Shown here one piece after another: positions 32,136 to 43,051 of a stretch of DNA of 62,220 nt. Source of the DNA: Chara braunii (taxonomy: Eukaryota; Streptophyta; Charophyceae; Charales; Characeae); the NCBI GenBank assembly GCA_003427395.1, contig BFEA01000069.1, positions 3,240,196 through 3,302,415 on the forward strand, written 5' to 3'. Position 1 is the stretch's first letter, and each line of letters opens with the position of its first letter. The notes under the pieces are model-generated. The model was not told where the DNA came from. It did not search any database and worked only from the letters and a program-made list of their open reading frames with translations. The position numbers and the translations under genes are program-made.

Positions 32136-34872
32136 GATTCCTAAAGGGCCTATCTATAGAATGTCACCGAAAGAGTTGGATGAACTGCGAACCCAGCTTG
32201 ATGAATTGTTGGAGAAGGGGTAGATAAGACCTAGCTCCTCGCCCTATGGTGCGCCAGTGTTTTTTCTGCCAAAGAAAGATGGCGGGGTACTCATGTGCAT
32301 AAATTATAGAAGACTTAATTAAATCACAGTAAAGAATGTTGAGCCATTACCAAGGATTGATGATCTTTTGGATAGAGTTCAGGGTTGCAAGTACTTCACC
32401 AAGATTGATCTGAAATCAGGCTACCATAATATTGAGGTAGAGCCAGAAGACCAATATAAGACAGCCTTCCGAACAATGTACGGGCACTATGAGTTCGTTA
32501 TGGTTCTCTTTGGTCTTACTAATGCACATGAAACCTTCCAAAGAACAATGAATGAGCTTTTTCGTAAACGGCTTGACAAATTTGTTGTTGTTTATCTTGA
32601 TGATATTTTGATTTTTAGTAAGAATTTGAATGAACATTGCGAGCACCTTCGACTTGTGCTAAATAAATTACGTGAGGCAAAATTGAGGTTAAACCCGAAG
32701 AAGTGTGATTGGGCTAAGCGTCAAGTTTTGTATTTAGAACATGTGCTTGACGATTATGGAACCAAACCGGAAGATACAAAAATTGCAGCAATACGTGATT
32801 GGCCTAACCCCCACACTTTGACTGAGTTGCGGCCATTCCTTGGGCTAACCTACTATTATCGGAAGTTCGTTAAACACTTCACGATCATTGTTCCGCCCCT
32901 TCGCAGATTGCTTAAGAAAGAAACGATTTGGAAGTGGGATTCAGACTGTACGACTTCGTTTAAACGCCTAAAGAAATGTCTGATTAATCACCCGCTTTTG
33001 AAGGTTGTTGATCCTTCTTTGCCCTTTGTCGTCACAACTGACGCCAGTTGATACAAGATAGGCGTTGTACTCCAACAAGATGATGGAAATGAATACAGAC
33101 CTATTGAGTTTATGTCTCAACAACTGTCTAATGAGAAGGTTGTCGCTTCTACGTGTGAAAGAGAGTTTTTTGCTCTCCGAGAAGCTCTAGATTACTGGCG
33201 ACACTATCTCTTACGACGCCACTTCAAAGTGTACTCGAATCACGAGACACTTCGCTGGCTTAAAACGCAGGCCCGGATGATACCTAAGTTGACTAGGTGG
33301 GCCGCCGAGATTGATCAGTATGATTTCGAGCTAAAGCCAGTTAAGGGTAAGTATAACGTTGTTGCTGATGCGCTAAGTCGAAGATCTGATTTCTTCGGTG
33401 TCATTGTTACATATCTAGATGTAGGCACCGATCTGCAGGAGAAAATTAAAAGTGCGTATTCCACAAATCCTGTTTATGGCGTGATGATTAAGAGTATACA
33501 AGAAGCGCCTCAAGAGTTTCCTAACAATCGTATTACACAGGGACTGTTGTTTGAAATAACGGATGTACATGATAGGCTTTGTATTCAAAATATGAAAAAG
33601 ATCAAAAGTCTGATCTTGGGGGTATGACACGACACCGAATGCCATTTTGGATGAAAAAATACTTATGCAAATCTTTTGCGTTCCTACATTTGGTCTCGCA
33701 TGGAACCCGATTGCATTGTGTATATGCAAGGTTGTCAAGTGTGCCAACGAAATAAGAGCACCACTCAACCTCCCCTTGGTCTACTGAAGCCTTTGCCAAT
33801 CCCAACAGGTCCAGGAGACTCTGTGTCCATTGACGTTATGGACACCTAGGTAAAAAGCAGGAATTGAAAAATGCAAGTCATGGTCATCGTTGACAGGTTC
33901 AGTAAGTGTGTTGTATTCCTAGCATTGTCAGCGGAAGCAAAGACAAAATTAGTAATCCGGGAATTCTTTAACCATTGGGTGAAGAATTATTGACATCCTT
34001 TAACGATTGTAAGTAACAGAGATTCACGGTTCACGAGTGAACAATGGAAGCAACTAATGAACGTCTATGGCTCAAAGTTGACTATGTCGTCAGGTAGACA
34101 TCCTGAGACCAACGGCCAGACTGAGCAAATGAACAAGATATTGCAACAAACGTTGCGTATGTACATACGTCCCGACCAGATTGACTGGGACGAACATTTA
34201 CCCAAAGTTGCTAGTGCCTATAACAACTTCGTTCACCTGTCTACATGCAAGACTCCGATGGAGCTACATATGGGATGGCGACCACGTAGACCTATTGATC
34301 GCCTAAATCCGGATCAAGTACATAAGCTTCCATTAGGAACAAGCGAGTTTGCGATACAGTATCAGAAAGATATTGAAAAGGTGAAGGAAAATATAGTAAA
34401 GGCACAACATCAGACGATAGAACAAGCAAATAAGCACAAAAGACCTTCTCAATTTGCTATAGGAGATCTGGTATCGGTTAAATCTAAAGAGTTTGTTTCT
34501 TAAGAGAACATCTCTCAAAAGTTACCACCCACCTACAAAGGACCTTGGCTAGTTCTTGATGTGATTGGAGATGTGGATGAACCTTCTTATGTGATTGAGA
34601 TTCCTCTACATTTGCATACGTATCCAGTATTCCACGCCTGAAAGCTCTTACCTTGCGTGACAAATGAGTTGTTTCCCAGTCGTAGATCGGCGATACCTCC
34701 TAGTATGGATGAGAAATATGATGTGGATATGATTGTTGTTGAAAACACATTTCAAACTGGACGTAGAGCGGGACCCCAACGACCATATAAAGTCAGACTC
34801 CCATATCGGGACCCAAGTGAAGATCACTGGTTCACAAAAGAGAACTTACTTGAGTCTATATCTCATATTTAA
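32136..34872 (+). pseudogene. Element 1 pol: RT, RNase H, integrase, chromodomain
   Basis: One continuous frame with ten in-frame stops (32221, 32320, 33049, 33625, 33652, 33847, 33865, 33991, 34501, 34639) and no frameshift after about 32136. RT: PIYRMSPKEL, SPYGAPV, TKIDLKSGYHNI, catalytic VVYLDDILIFS (about 32581-32613). RNase H: VTTDAS, CEREFFAL; the usual TDH reads SNH, losing an acidic residue. Integrase: zinc-finger cysteines CQVC, core D in SIDVMD, D in SNRDSRF, E in PETNGQTEQ, all three kept. The C-terminus (about 34710-34865) has a chromodomain-like block ending HWFTKENLLES. In the family this polyprotein copies and integrates the element. Confidence 0.9.
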
Positions 34873-34949
34873 GTTGTATCTGCTTATGAAAGAGCTAAAA
34901 GAGGAATACGTATTCTAGATAGATTATGGTTTTCTCAAAGGACTTCGAA

Positions 34950-34966
34950 ACGAGGCAGGCGAGAGT
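34950..34966 (+). promoter_or_regulatory. Element 1 candidate polypurine tract
   Basis: The purine-rich cgaggcaggcgagag just before the 3' LTR is in the place of the plus-strand primer. It is interrupted by C, so it is a weak match. Confidence 0.4.
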
Positions 34967-36110
34967 AAAAGGGCCTTTACCCGATTTAGACCCTGAATGA
35001 CAAGTGCAGCTTAGTGAGGTCACTCGCCCAGAGCCCAACTCGTGAAAGCAGATCAAAGGGCATGTTCTCTGGGTCAAAAGTCACATTCTAGCTAAGGCAA
35101 AAGTCAATGTCAAAGGTCACAGTTGTGCCCTGGACGAACAGTTGCAATATTTAAATGTGGGAGTTACATCTGTTCATCCAGGGGGTGTGCAGGATATGTC
35201 TATTCATGTAGGAGATGTGTCTGTTCGTACAGTATGTGTGTCTGTTCGAGGAGTAGGTGTGCCTGTTCAAAAGAAGTCAAAGAGATAAAGTCCCAGTCAA
35301 GATTCAAGCCAAAAGGAGAGTCTAGATACAGACTGAAAGTCCGAAATTAAGGCCTGAAGGCCGCAGCAGCAGTGACCCCTGAGGATAAGTGTCTGGGACA
35401 CACTCCACAGAGGCTGGGACTGGGAAAGGACCCAAGACAGACTGAATTCAAACCTCGCAAGGGGAGGCCAGCACTATCAAGAACGAGGCAGTCTCCCCAC
35501 AAGGCAGAATCCCCATTGACATTGATGAGTGGAAGTGCTGAGGCACTTGTGCGCTATAGTGCAAGGAGGAGCGCTGACTGAGAGAGAGCTGCACCAGAAG
35601 GAAGGAGGGTTGGGCGCTGGCTGCAGGGAAGCCATAGCTGCGCCAGCTTGTGTTAGTAATAGCAGTAGGAGGATTAGTAGTGGGATATCAACGAGTTGCA
35701 TTTAGAGTAGATTCTCGTAGACAGGGAGTGTGCATGCATGGTGAGACAAAGGAACCAGGACAAAGGTCTTGAGAGAGAAGAAGGAGAGAGAGAAGACATG
35801 TTATGACGTTGGATATGGTGGATACTTACCTGTTGGCGCCATACTTGTGATCTGGGGAAGACGCTGGCTGAGCCAGGCCCTGTGTGTATGATTGAACGAG
35901 GGGGAGACTTGTATTCTCTGGGCGCTGAACTCTTGAGCTCGAGATACTCTTGTATAATGTGATTTTTGGTAATATACCTGCACTATCTGGTTCTAATCTC
36001 ATCTGAGTCATCTCGACTTGGCTTTGTGTGAAGCTACTCAATTTGTGTGATGACATTTGCGCATGCGAAATGATACACTCCAGCAAATGTGAACGGTGGG
36101 GTTCCTTGCA
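34966..36110 (+). repeat. Element 1, 3' LTR
   Basis: Direct repeat of 23440-24569, from taaaagggcctttaccc to ttccttgca, followed by CCTA. Small length differences from the 5' copy, for example cgcccagagcccaactcg against cgcccaactcg. Confidence 0.88.
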
Positions 36111-36189
36111 CCTAAACTCCAAACACTTTGTACTGTAGTTTTTAGTACTTTTTATCCCTTGCCCCTCTCGGCCCATGGTTGTGTCCCAT

Positions 36190-36690
36190 GATCCTTGCAG
36201 TCATGGGTCTCGACTGGTTGTGGACTAGGCCAGGGCTAGGAGTCCTGGGTTTGATCCTCCGAGTCAGTCCTTGACACAATCGTTAGTGGTAATGCACTGG
36301 GGTCTGGCCCTTGCAACGGTGTGCCTGTCCTTGGATGCTTGGGCCCATATGAGGTGTTATGGATGTATTCTTCGATACTTGGCCTGGTCCTTGGCACTTT
36401 AGGCTAGTCCTCGCTGCCACGGGCCTGATGTTTGCTCGTTTGATCTGGTCCCTAACACTGAATGTCAATCCTTGCTTCCTTAGTGTTTGTCTAAGTTTGT
36501 GTATTCCAGATCAGTCCTCGCAGTCACAGACAAGCCTACTAGGTGATTTGGGTTGGTCATCCTACCCTTTGGCTGGTCCCTCACTGATTTACACCGGTTC
36601 CTCGTCATTCAAGCGTCGTTCTAGTGCTTATGGCATGCCATTTGCGCTTGTATTCAACCCTTGAAGTTTTTGCCTGGTCCACTAGTGACA
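36190..36690. repeat. Decayed 20-bp minisatellite
   Basis: A word close to cctggtccttggcacttggg recurs at about 36266, 36306, 36326, 36386, 36406, 36447, 36467, 36512, 36554, 36574 and 36596. Spacings are about 20 bp or small multiples of it. It begins right after the element 1 flank. No coding frame. Confidence 0.7.
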
Positions 36691-37934
36691 TTGGTACCAT
36701 GTTTCCCTTGACCCATAAGCGGTCAGCAACTAGGGGAAACTTCACTGAAAGTATATTGAAACTGTGCTGAAAGTAATTGGAAATTTGTTTATGAAATCGA
36801 CTTTTAGCAATTTGAAAAATGCTAAAATTTTGAACGCCCCCACATTGTATAAATGTTGAACCTTCTGAAAATTTTCAAGTGGTGAAGCTACCGAAAACAG
36901 TTAATACCACTCGAGTCCAATTTTCAAATGCATAATATTTACATTGAACATAATGATTTTAAAAATTCTCAAGTGCTGAAGGTGCTGAAACTAGTAGTGG
37001 AACAGTCTATGTAAATATTGCATATTACTTCGCCCGTTTACTTTCTCTCCTTTGTTCTCCTTATTGGCCACCCGGATCAGTCCTGCTTGTGGATCACTTA
37101 TACTAGTCACAAAAAATGTACAATCTGATGTGGCAAGTAAAGGGATGTGTTGATCTATCTCTGCTGGTATACGTTATAGCATTAAGGTAGGAAAAAGTTA
37201 TTAAGAACAAATACTGTAATATTATAAAAAACCTCTAAGTATAAGCAGTAGTGGACAACATTCACAATGAGACTTAAGCCGCCAAGCTGTATTGGACCCC
37301 AAGTGACCCGATCCTTTTGTTTATCGTTGTTCTCGCCGTGCTTGAAAAGGACAAAAATACAAAAGAGAACGTCAAAGAGTCAAATCTTTCTTCATTACCG
37401 TTTTTTGTTCGCCATCTGCCTCAAGTCTGCTATGAGTGCTCCACTTTGAGAAGGAAAATCTTTCGTGGAGTCTCGTTGGCTGTTTATTAAGACATTGCCT
37501 CTCATCTTTAACTTCGACTCTGCCGATATTGGCACACATTAGTTGTCTATGTGTGTTACCAGGGTTTATGCTCCACTTCTGATGATCACAGATGATCGAG
37601 GATCCTTGTCCTGTCCTTCAAGCAAGCCCGTGGTAGGTATGGTGGGCAAAAATACTAGGACTGAAATTAGGAACCTTGAATTCTAAATCCTTCTATTTTT
37701 TGGTCTTCTTCCTTTCACAACATCTTTCATGAAATACCAAACTTTAAGTAAAAAATCGCTTCCAGCAGGGTTACCGCCGAACGAGAGGGGACAAACACCC
37801 GAATGTTCCGCCCCCCCTTGCGACGGCGTTCGGTTGGACCGAGCTTTTTCTATGGGCATGTTGCTGTGCCTCCCCTCCGGTCCAGCGGTCGCCTCCCCCT
37901 ACAGTCTCTGCTTCATGCCGCTCGGGGGAACCAA
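36691..37934. other. No recognised gene
   Basis: AT-rich between about 36760 and 37020 and mixed after that. No coding frame, RNA gene or repeat that I can support. Confidence 0.35.
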
Positions 37935-38165
37935 CGGCCTAATCTAGGTGGCGGGCACCAAGCTTGCCCAGGAAGGTACCTGAGGGCCAATTGAGATTGA
38001 ACCCAAGACCTCCTGTCAGTGAATGCCACTTGCGTGCCTTACGAACTGAGCTAGGTCACTGGCAGGCATCAAGCTTGCTTAGGAAGGAACATGAGGCCAA
38101 TTGGGATTGAACCCAAGACCTCCTGAATGGCAATTGTGTACATTACCAAAAACGATAGGCCGCTG
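37935..38165 (-). mobile_element. Two tandem tRNA-derived SINE copies
   Basis: On the minus strand, TAGCTCAGTTCG (A box, 38053-38042) and GGGTTCAATCTC (B box, near 38005-37994) have about tRNA spacing and are followed by ttggcc...aagcttg. A second copy just upstream repeats caggaggtcttgggttcaat (38132-38113) and the same body, with a weaker A box. Together they form a tandem or dimeric SINE. There is no internal coding. Confidence 0.7.
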
Positions 38166-38239
38166 GATAGAGCTAAGTCGCTTGATACTGCGGTAATAAT
38201 CTCGGAAAGTTCACCCTTACCAACCTTTGAAGTGAGCCC

Positions 38240-38700
38240 AACCAGTGTCGTCACCGTGAACGTGACCGACACTGGTCACATGAACGTGAACGCCCAAACC
38301 ACGAAAGCGCGGTGTTTTTTTGTTTTTTTTTTCCCGGCTCACCCCGCCACAGTCGCCGCAAGCCCCGCAGCGTGATGACATTACTATTAAAAAAAAAAAA
38401 AAAAAAAACCTACAAAGCAACAAACAAAAAATTATGCTTATTTAAGTTATTTTGGCTGGTTATATGATCTTTTTTTTTTTTTAATTAAAAAAATTATTCG
38501 TGAAAAAAAATAAAAAAATTATGGGGGGTTACCCTCCGATGACCCCCACCCTCCTACAAAACAAAAACATCCCCCCCAGCCAAGAAAAAAAAAACAAACC
38601 TGACCCAGCTCATCGTGAGCTCCATGAACTCCTACCGGTCATGATTTTCATGGCCGGTGACCGGCCGCTGTTCACAGACCCGTGAACGGTGCAAAGGCTG
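38240..38700. mobile_element. Repeat family T2, copy 2
   Basis: Same ordered blocks as 14919-15446, including ccggctcaccccgccac, gtgatgacatta and taccctccgatgacc. The terminal repeats are less clear here. Confidence 0.7.
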
Positions 38701-38819
38701 TGTTGTCGCGCGTTCCTTGAACGCATGTTCCGCATTCAGTATCTGAACGGCGAACACATTTGACGGGCCTTCAGTAAACTCGGGTAAACGCATTTGACGC
38801 GTTTGCGGCTGCGCCGAAA

Positions 38820-38910
38820 CACGTCAGAGAGGGGGGGGAGGGAGTGGAGGGCGGGAGAGTGGGGGTTTGCAGGAGGGGTGGGAAGTTGGGGGTTGGGGAA
38901 GAGGCGTGGG
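38820..38910 (+). repeat. G-rich tract beside element 2
   Basis: Runs of 3-8 G separated by short spacers (for example gtgggggtttgcaggagggg), ending 72 bp before the left LTR of element 2. It could form G-quadruplexes. Confidence 0.6.
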
Positions 38911-39653
38911 ACCCCCCATCGCATTGTCTCCTGTGTTCGGGGTGGGCTCACTTCGCAGGGTGGTAAGGCTGAACTTTCCGTTGTCGGGCGGCTCCGATAC
39001 TACGCCGCCCTTTACTTCCTTTAAGAAGGTGTGCGACGACAACCCCACTCGACAGTATTCTACCTGACCAGGGTTCACTGACCGTGAGGCAGACCAACAC
39101 CATGACCGTCGAGGTCACCACGGCTTACCGATCGTGCGACGAGACGGCGACATCTTTCTTTGGCGTTATTTCGCATGGTCGGGACTCGCCGACACCGAGG
39201 CAGACCGCTGGTACAATCAAGGGGACTACTTTACCTAGTCGGGGCTCACCGACCATGACACAGGCGGGTGCTATGGGCAAGGGGGCCACTCGGTTGGTTG
39301 GATTTTCCTTTGAAGGGGCGGTCCCGCTAGGACGAGGGGTCCGCCTAGGCCCAATTGATTCGAGACCGGTTTTTACTTACGGGGCCCAGCCTGGATTTTC
39401 CCCTAAGAGCGGCACCGCTGCTGCGTGGGGACCGCATAGGCCCGGGCCGGCCTGGGACAGGCTCGGGGACAGCTGCGGTACAAGGGCGCTGCAAAGGGCC
39501 CAGTTCCTGATGGGAAGGCCCTTTTCGCCAGGAACTTTTCGAAGGCCCAATCAGGCTCGGGCACAGGGCTGGTACCGGGGCGCTGCAAGTTGTCGGCTAC
39601 CACAGAACACAGGAGGACCAAGGCTCGCACTCCGAGAAGGGCCCGGTAGAGCA

Positions 39654-39658
39654 TATAA
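39654..39658 (+). promoter_or_regulatory. Element 2 LTR candidate TATA box
   Basis: gcatataagccg is conserved in both LTRs (also 51693-51697). It is the only TATA-like site in this GC-rich part, so transcription may begin about 30 bp on. That would put all the tandem arrays in the transcribed leader. Confidence 0.5.
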
Positions 39659-40074
39659 GCCGAACCGGGCCCAGGCACAAGGACATTTCTTAGATGCGAA
39701 CTTCAAGCGCACACCAGACACTTCGGGGGATGCGAAGACGGGCGCTCGGGACAGGAGGCGCACGGAAAGGCGCGAGGGAGACTGGCGCACGAGGAGACGA
39801 CACGCATGAGCTACCAGGCGCACAACGAAGCACGCACGGACAGGCGCACAGGGAGACTGGTGCGCGGGAGAGCGGAGCGCGCACTAGATACACGCGCGTA
39901 CGACACTCGGCACGAAGACGAACAGGAGACACGCACGGGGACACGCGCGACACTGGGGATATGCAAGCACAGCACGCGCATCCGTACGGGGACGCTGGGG
40001 AGAACGGCGCACACACGCACCCGCGCGAAGTAGCGGGGGAGAACTGCACGCGCGCGCGCATCTGCGCGAGATAG

Positions 40075-40375
40075 CGGGTGAGATCCGCGCACGCGCATAC
40101 ATCCGTAAGGGACAGCGAGGGAGAAGAGCGCACGTGCACGCTCCTGCGCGAAGTAGCGGGGGGGAGAACCGCGCATGCGCACACACCCGCGCGAGATAGC
40201 GGGGGAGATCCATGCACGCGCACGCACCCGCGTGTGACAGCGGAGGAAGACCCGTGCACGCGCGCGCACCTGCGCGAAGTATCAGGGGAGATCCGCGCAC
40301 ACGCACGCATCCGCGCGCGACAGCGGGGGAAGATCCGTGCACGCACGCGCACATCTGGACAGGAGCGCCGAGGAG
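40075..40375. repeat. 42-bp GC-rich tandem array in 5' LTR
   Basis: About seven degenerate units, each with gagatccgcgca, then cgcayccgcgc and gacagcgggg, starting near 40080, 40122, 40164, 40206, 40248, 40289 and 40331. Since 42 is a multiple of three, frames stay open on both strands; the long Arg/Ala/Cys-rich frames here are artefacts. The same array lies at about 52110-52420 in the 3' LTR. Confidence 0.8.
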
Positions 40376-40889
40376 TTGCGCACACCTGTGCGTGTCCGCG
40401 CACGGGGAGAGAGAGCCGTGGGGGAACCGTGCGCACCTGCGTGACCCCGCGCGCGGAGAGAGAGAGACGCTGGGGAGCCGCCTACGCCCGCGCGCACCCG
40501 CGCACGAAGGGGGTGAGTCGCTGGGGAGCCGCGCGCGCCCTCGTGCACTCGCACACGGGGGAGAAGAGAACCGGGTGTCATTGCGCCCAGCCGTATGGTG
40601 ACTGGAAGGAGCGGGATCTACGACGCAGCGGATGGAGCGAGCGGGGGAGCCGGACGGCGGGGAACGACGAACATCAGCTCGTCATCGAGTGCGAGCCCAT
40701 ACTGGGTCGGGCGCCACGCAAGGCGGTGCCTTTGAGGCTCTTTTCAGGTCGTCAGGCCGAATGGGCCTTTCGAACGAGCGGTCGGTCATCAGAGTGAGCG
40801 GACAATTGGGCGCCGTCAGATCATCAGGGCCGACCGGGTCTATTGAACGCGCTCTGAGCCGGGCATATTGAAGAAGCACACTTCGAACC

Positions 40890-41584
40890 NNNNNNNNNNN
40901 NNNNNNNNNNNNNNNNNNNNNNNNNNNNNNNNNNNNNNNNNNNNNNNNNNNNNNNNNNNNNNNNNNNNNNNNNNNNNNNNNNNNNNNNNNNNNNNNNNNN
41001 NNNNNNNNNNNNNNNNNNNNNNNNNNNNNNNNNNNNNNNNNNNNNNNNNNNNNNNNNNNNNNNNNNNNNNNNNNNNNNNNNNNNNNNNNNNNNNNNNNNN
41101 NNNNNNNNNNNNNNNNNNNNNNNNNNNNNNNNNNNNNNNNNNNNNNNNNNNNNNNNNNNNNNNNNNNNNNNNNNNNNNNNNNNNNNNNNNNNNNNNNNNN
41201 NNNNNNNNNNNNNNNNNNNNNNNNNNNNNNNNNNNNNNNNNNNNNNNNNNNNNNNNNNNNNNNNNNNNNNNNNNNNNNNNNNNNNNNNNNNNNNNNNNNN
41301 NNNNNNNNNNNNNNNNNNNNNNNNNNNNNNNNNNNNNNNNNNNNNNNNNNNNNNNNNNNNNNNNNNNNNNNNNNNNNNNNNNNNNNNNNNNNNNNNNNNN
41401 NNNNNNNNNNNNNNNNNNNNNNNNNNNNNNNNNNNNNNNNNNNNNNNNNNNNNNNNNNNNNNNNNNNNNNNNNNNNNNNNNNNNNNNNNNNNNNNNNNNN
41501 NNNNNNNNNNNNNNNNNNNNNNNNNNNNNNNNNNNNNNNNNNNNNNNNNNNNNNNNNNNNNNNNNNNNNNNNNNNNNNNNNNNN
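40890..41584. other. Scaffold gap (N run) inside 5' LTR
   Basis: 695 Ns. The matching place in the 3' LTR (about 52904-53010) is only about 100 bp of 17-bp repeats, so the gap either hides an expanded array or has a wrong length. Confidence 0.99.
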
Positions 41585-42150
41585 ACCGGAGGGGGCACTT
41601 TACCGGAGGGGTCACTTTACCGGAGGGGGCATTTTACCGAGGGAGACATTTTACCGAAGGGGTGTTCTACCGGAAGGGCACTCTACCGAAGGGAGCATTT
41701 TACCGGAGGGACACTCTTCCGAAAGGGCACTTTACCGAGGGGGCACCGTACCGACGGGCATTTACTGGGCGGATTCTTTCACCAGTCGGACATTTACCGG
41801 TCGGGTATTTTACAAAGAAGCCACACTACCGAGTGGTCTTTTTACCTAGCGGATACATTCACCTAGCGGATACATTTACCGGCCGGACACTTTAACCGGA
41901 TAATCGTTTTATCGAGCGGATACCCTTTACTTGGGGGGGATACATGCACCAAGCGGACACTTTACCGGGGATACTTCACCGAACGGACACTCTACCGAGT
42001 GAGCATGTTACCGGACGGGCTCTTTTCCCCGAGCGGACACCTTTGCCGAAGGAGGCGATTTATTGAGCGGTCACTTCACCGGACGAGCACTTTACCGAGT
42101 GAGCATTTTACCGGACGGGTATCTTACCGAAGCGGGCCTTCTACAGCGGG
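41585..42150. repeat. 17-bp tandem array in 5' LTR
   Basis: The unit accggagggggcacttt is exact for several copies, then decays into accgagtgagcatttt and accggacgggtatctt types. The 3' LTR equivalent is 52918-53535. Confidence 0.85.
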
Positions 42151-42170
42151 TGTCTTACCGAGGCGGGCCT

Positions 42171-42350
42171 TCTGAAGAGGTACAATTCGAAGCAGGCCTC
42201 TCGAAGAGGTACGATCTGAAATGGGCCTTCCGAAGAGGTACGATCTGAACTGGGCCTTCCGAAGAGGTACAATCCGAAGCGGGCCTCCCGAAGAGGTACG
42301 ATCTCAATTGGGCCTTCCGAAGAGGTACAATCCGAAGTGGGCCTCCCGAA
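42171..42350. repeat. 29-bp tandem array in 5' LTR
   Basis: Six contiguous units of gaagaggtacratcyg plus aantgggccttcc, with two variants alternating. Repeated almost unchanged at about 53568-53747 in the 3' LTR. Confidence 0.88.
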
Positions 42351-42900
42351 CGGGAACTATCTGAATCGAGCCTTTCTGGAGAGGGACGCCTGAACTAGGC
42401 TTACCGGAGCGACCCACACCTAGCGGAGCGATTGCACGGGGGTATGGTCACCGTAGATCTTGAGCTCTGGCCCCGATGGGCAAGGGAGGCTACATCAAAC
42501 ACTGAGAGCTCAAGCACAGTCCCTTGGGATCGACGTGCACGGTACAGGCGACAACCAATCGGGAGGAGGATTAGGCGATGTTTGTTGACTAGGTCTGTAG
42601 GGACTCAGACGGATTTCCCAAACATAGGGGCGAGGTGTACTGCTGAGGCCGGAACGAGTGTTTCACACCCCATCATTTTGGATTGAATGCGACTGCTTCT
42701 ATTATTTCTGCCAGACAGTGTTTCGTGAGTTTCTTCTTGCATTGGTCACAGTCAGCTACGGTACTTGTTTTCGTGGATGTGGACTGACATGTTTTTTGCA
42801 GGTTACAGGAACCCCGACCGACCCTCCCGCGGGTGACATACGCGGCGCGAGGCATAGGGTACAGACGGCGTGCCGGCAGACCCCTTCTACCGGTCGACAG

Positions 42901-42918
42901 TGGCGCCGTTGCCGGGGA
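42901..42918 (+). promoter_or_regulatory. Element 2 primer-binding site (Asp tRNA)
   Basis: TGGCGCCGTTGCCGGGGA, one base after the 5' LTR, is complementary to the 3' end of plant Asp tRNA including CCA. It is a classic plant gypsy primer site. Confidence 0.9.
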
Positions 42919-43051
42919 AGGTTGCCTCTCGGGACTTCGGTCCGCCTGTAACCGCGGGTATGTGAGAGGATCAGGACAGGGATGTGACTGGGAAAGGGCA
43001 GACGGAGGAGGCTAAGCAGTTGGCCAGTGGTCTGAATGCCCAAGTGAGACG

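Larger units (their letters stand above)
23440..36110 (+). mobile_element. Ty3/gypsy LTR retrotransposon, chromovirus type (element 1), dead
   Basis: Bounded by direct LTRs of about 1.13-1.14 kb, with CCTA just outside each end (23436-23439 and 36111-36114), so both boundaries look original. In order it has a primer site, gag with a CCHC knuckle, aspartic protease, RT, RNase H, integrase and a C-terminal chromodomain-like segment. That pol order and the chromodomain define Ty3/gypsy chromoviruses. The gag region holds a 3.6 kb nested insertion (26823-30413); without it the element is about 9.1 kb. Pol has ten in-frame stops, so the copy cannot move by itself. Confidence 0.9.
38982..42899 (+). 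repeat. Element 2, 5' LTR (with scaffold gap)
   Basis: 3,918 bp including 695 Ns. It matches the 3' LTR (50929-54295) in the order TATA box, 42-bp GC-rich array, 17-bp array, 29-bp array and unique end. The last 700 bp is nearly identical between LTRs, while the GC-rich part differs more. Confidence 0.9.

Noticed and set aside
23440-36110. Element 1 as an env-bearing retrovirus-like element
   Set aside because: After integrase there is only a chromodomain-like block and then the LTR; no envelope-like frame is present.
39690-40600. Several overlapping open frames of 120-250 codons on both strands in GC-rich DNA
   Set aside because: The 42-bp repeat period is a multiple of three, so frames stay open together on both strands; the products are repetitive Arg/Ala/Cys strings. 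The same occurs at 51730-52620.
40824-41866. Frames across the second N run
   Set aside because: Same reason; the known parts are 17-bp repeat translations.
42171-42350. CRISPR-like array of 29-bp repeats
   Set aside because: The units are contiguous with no spacers, lie inside an LTR, and the genome is eukaryotic.
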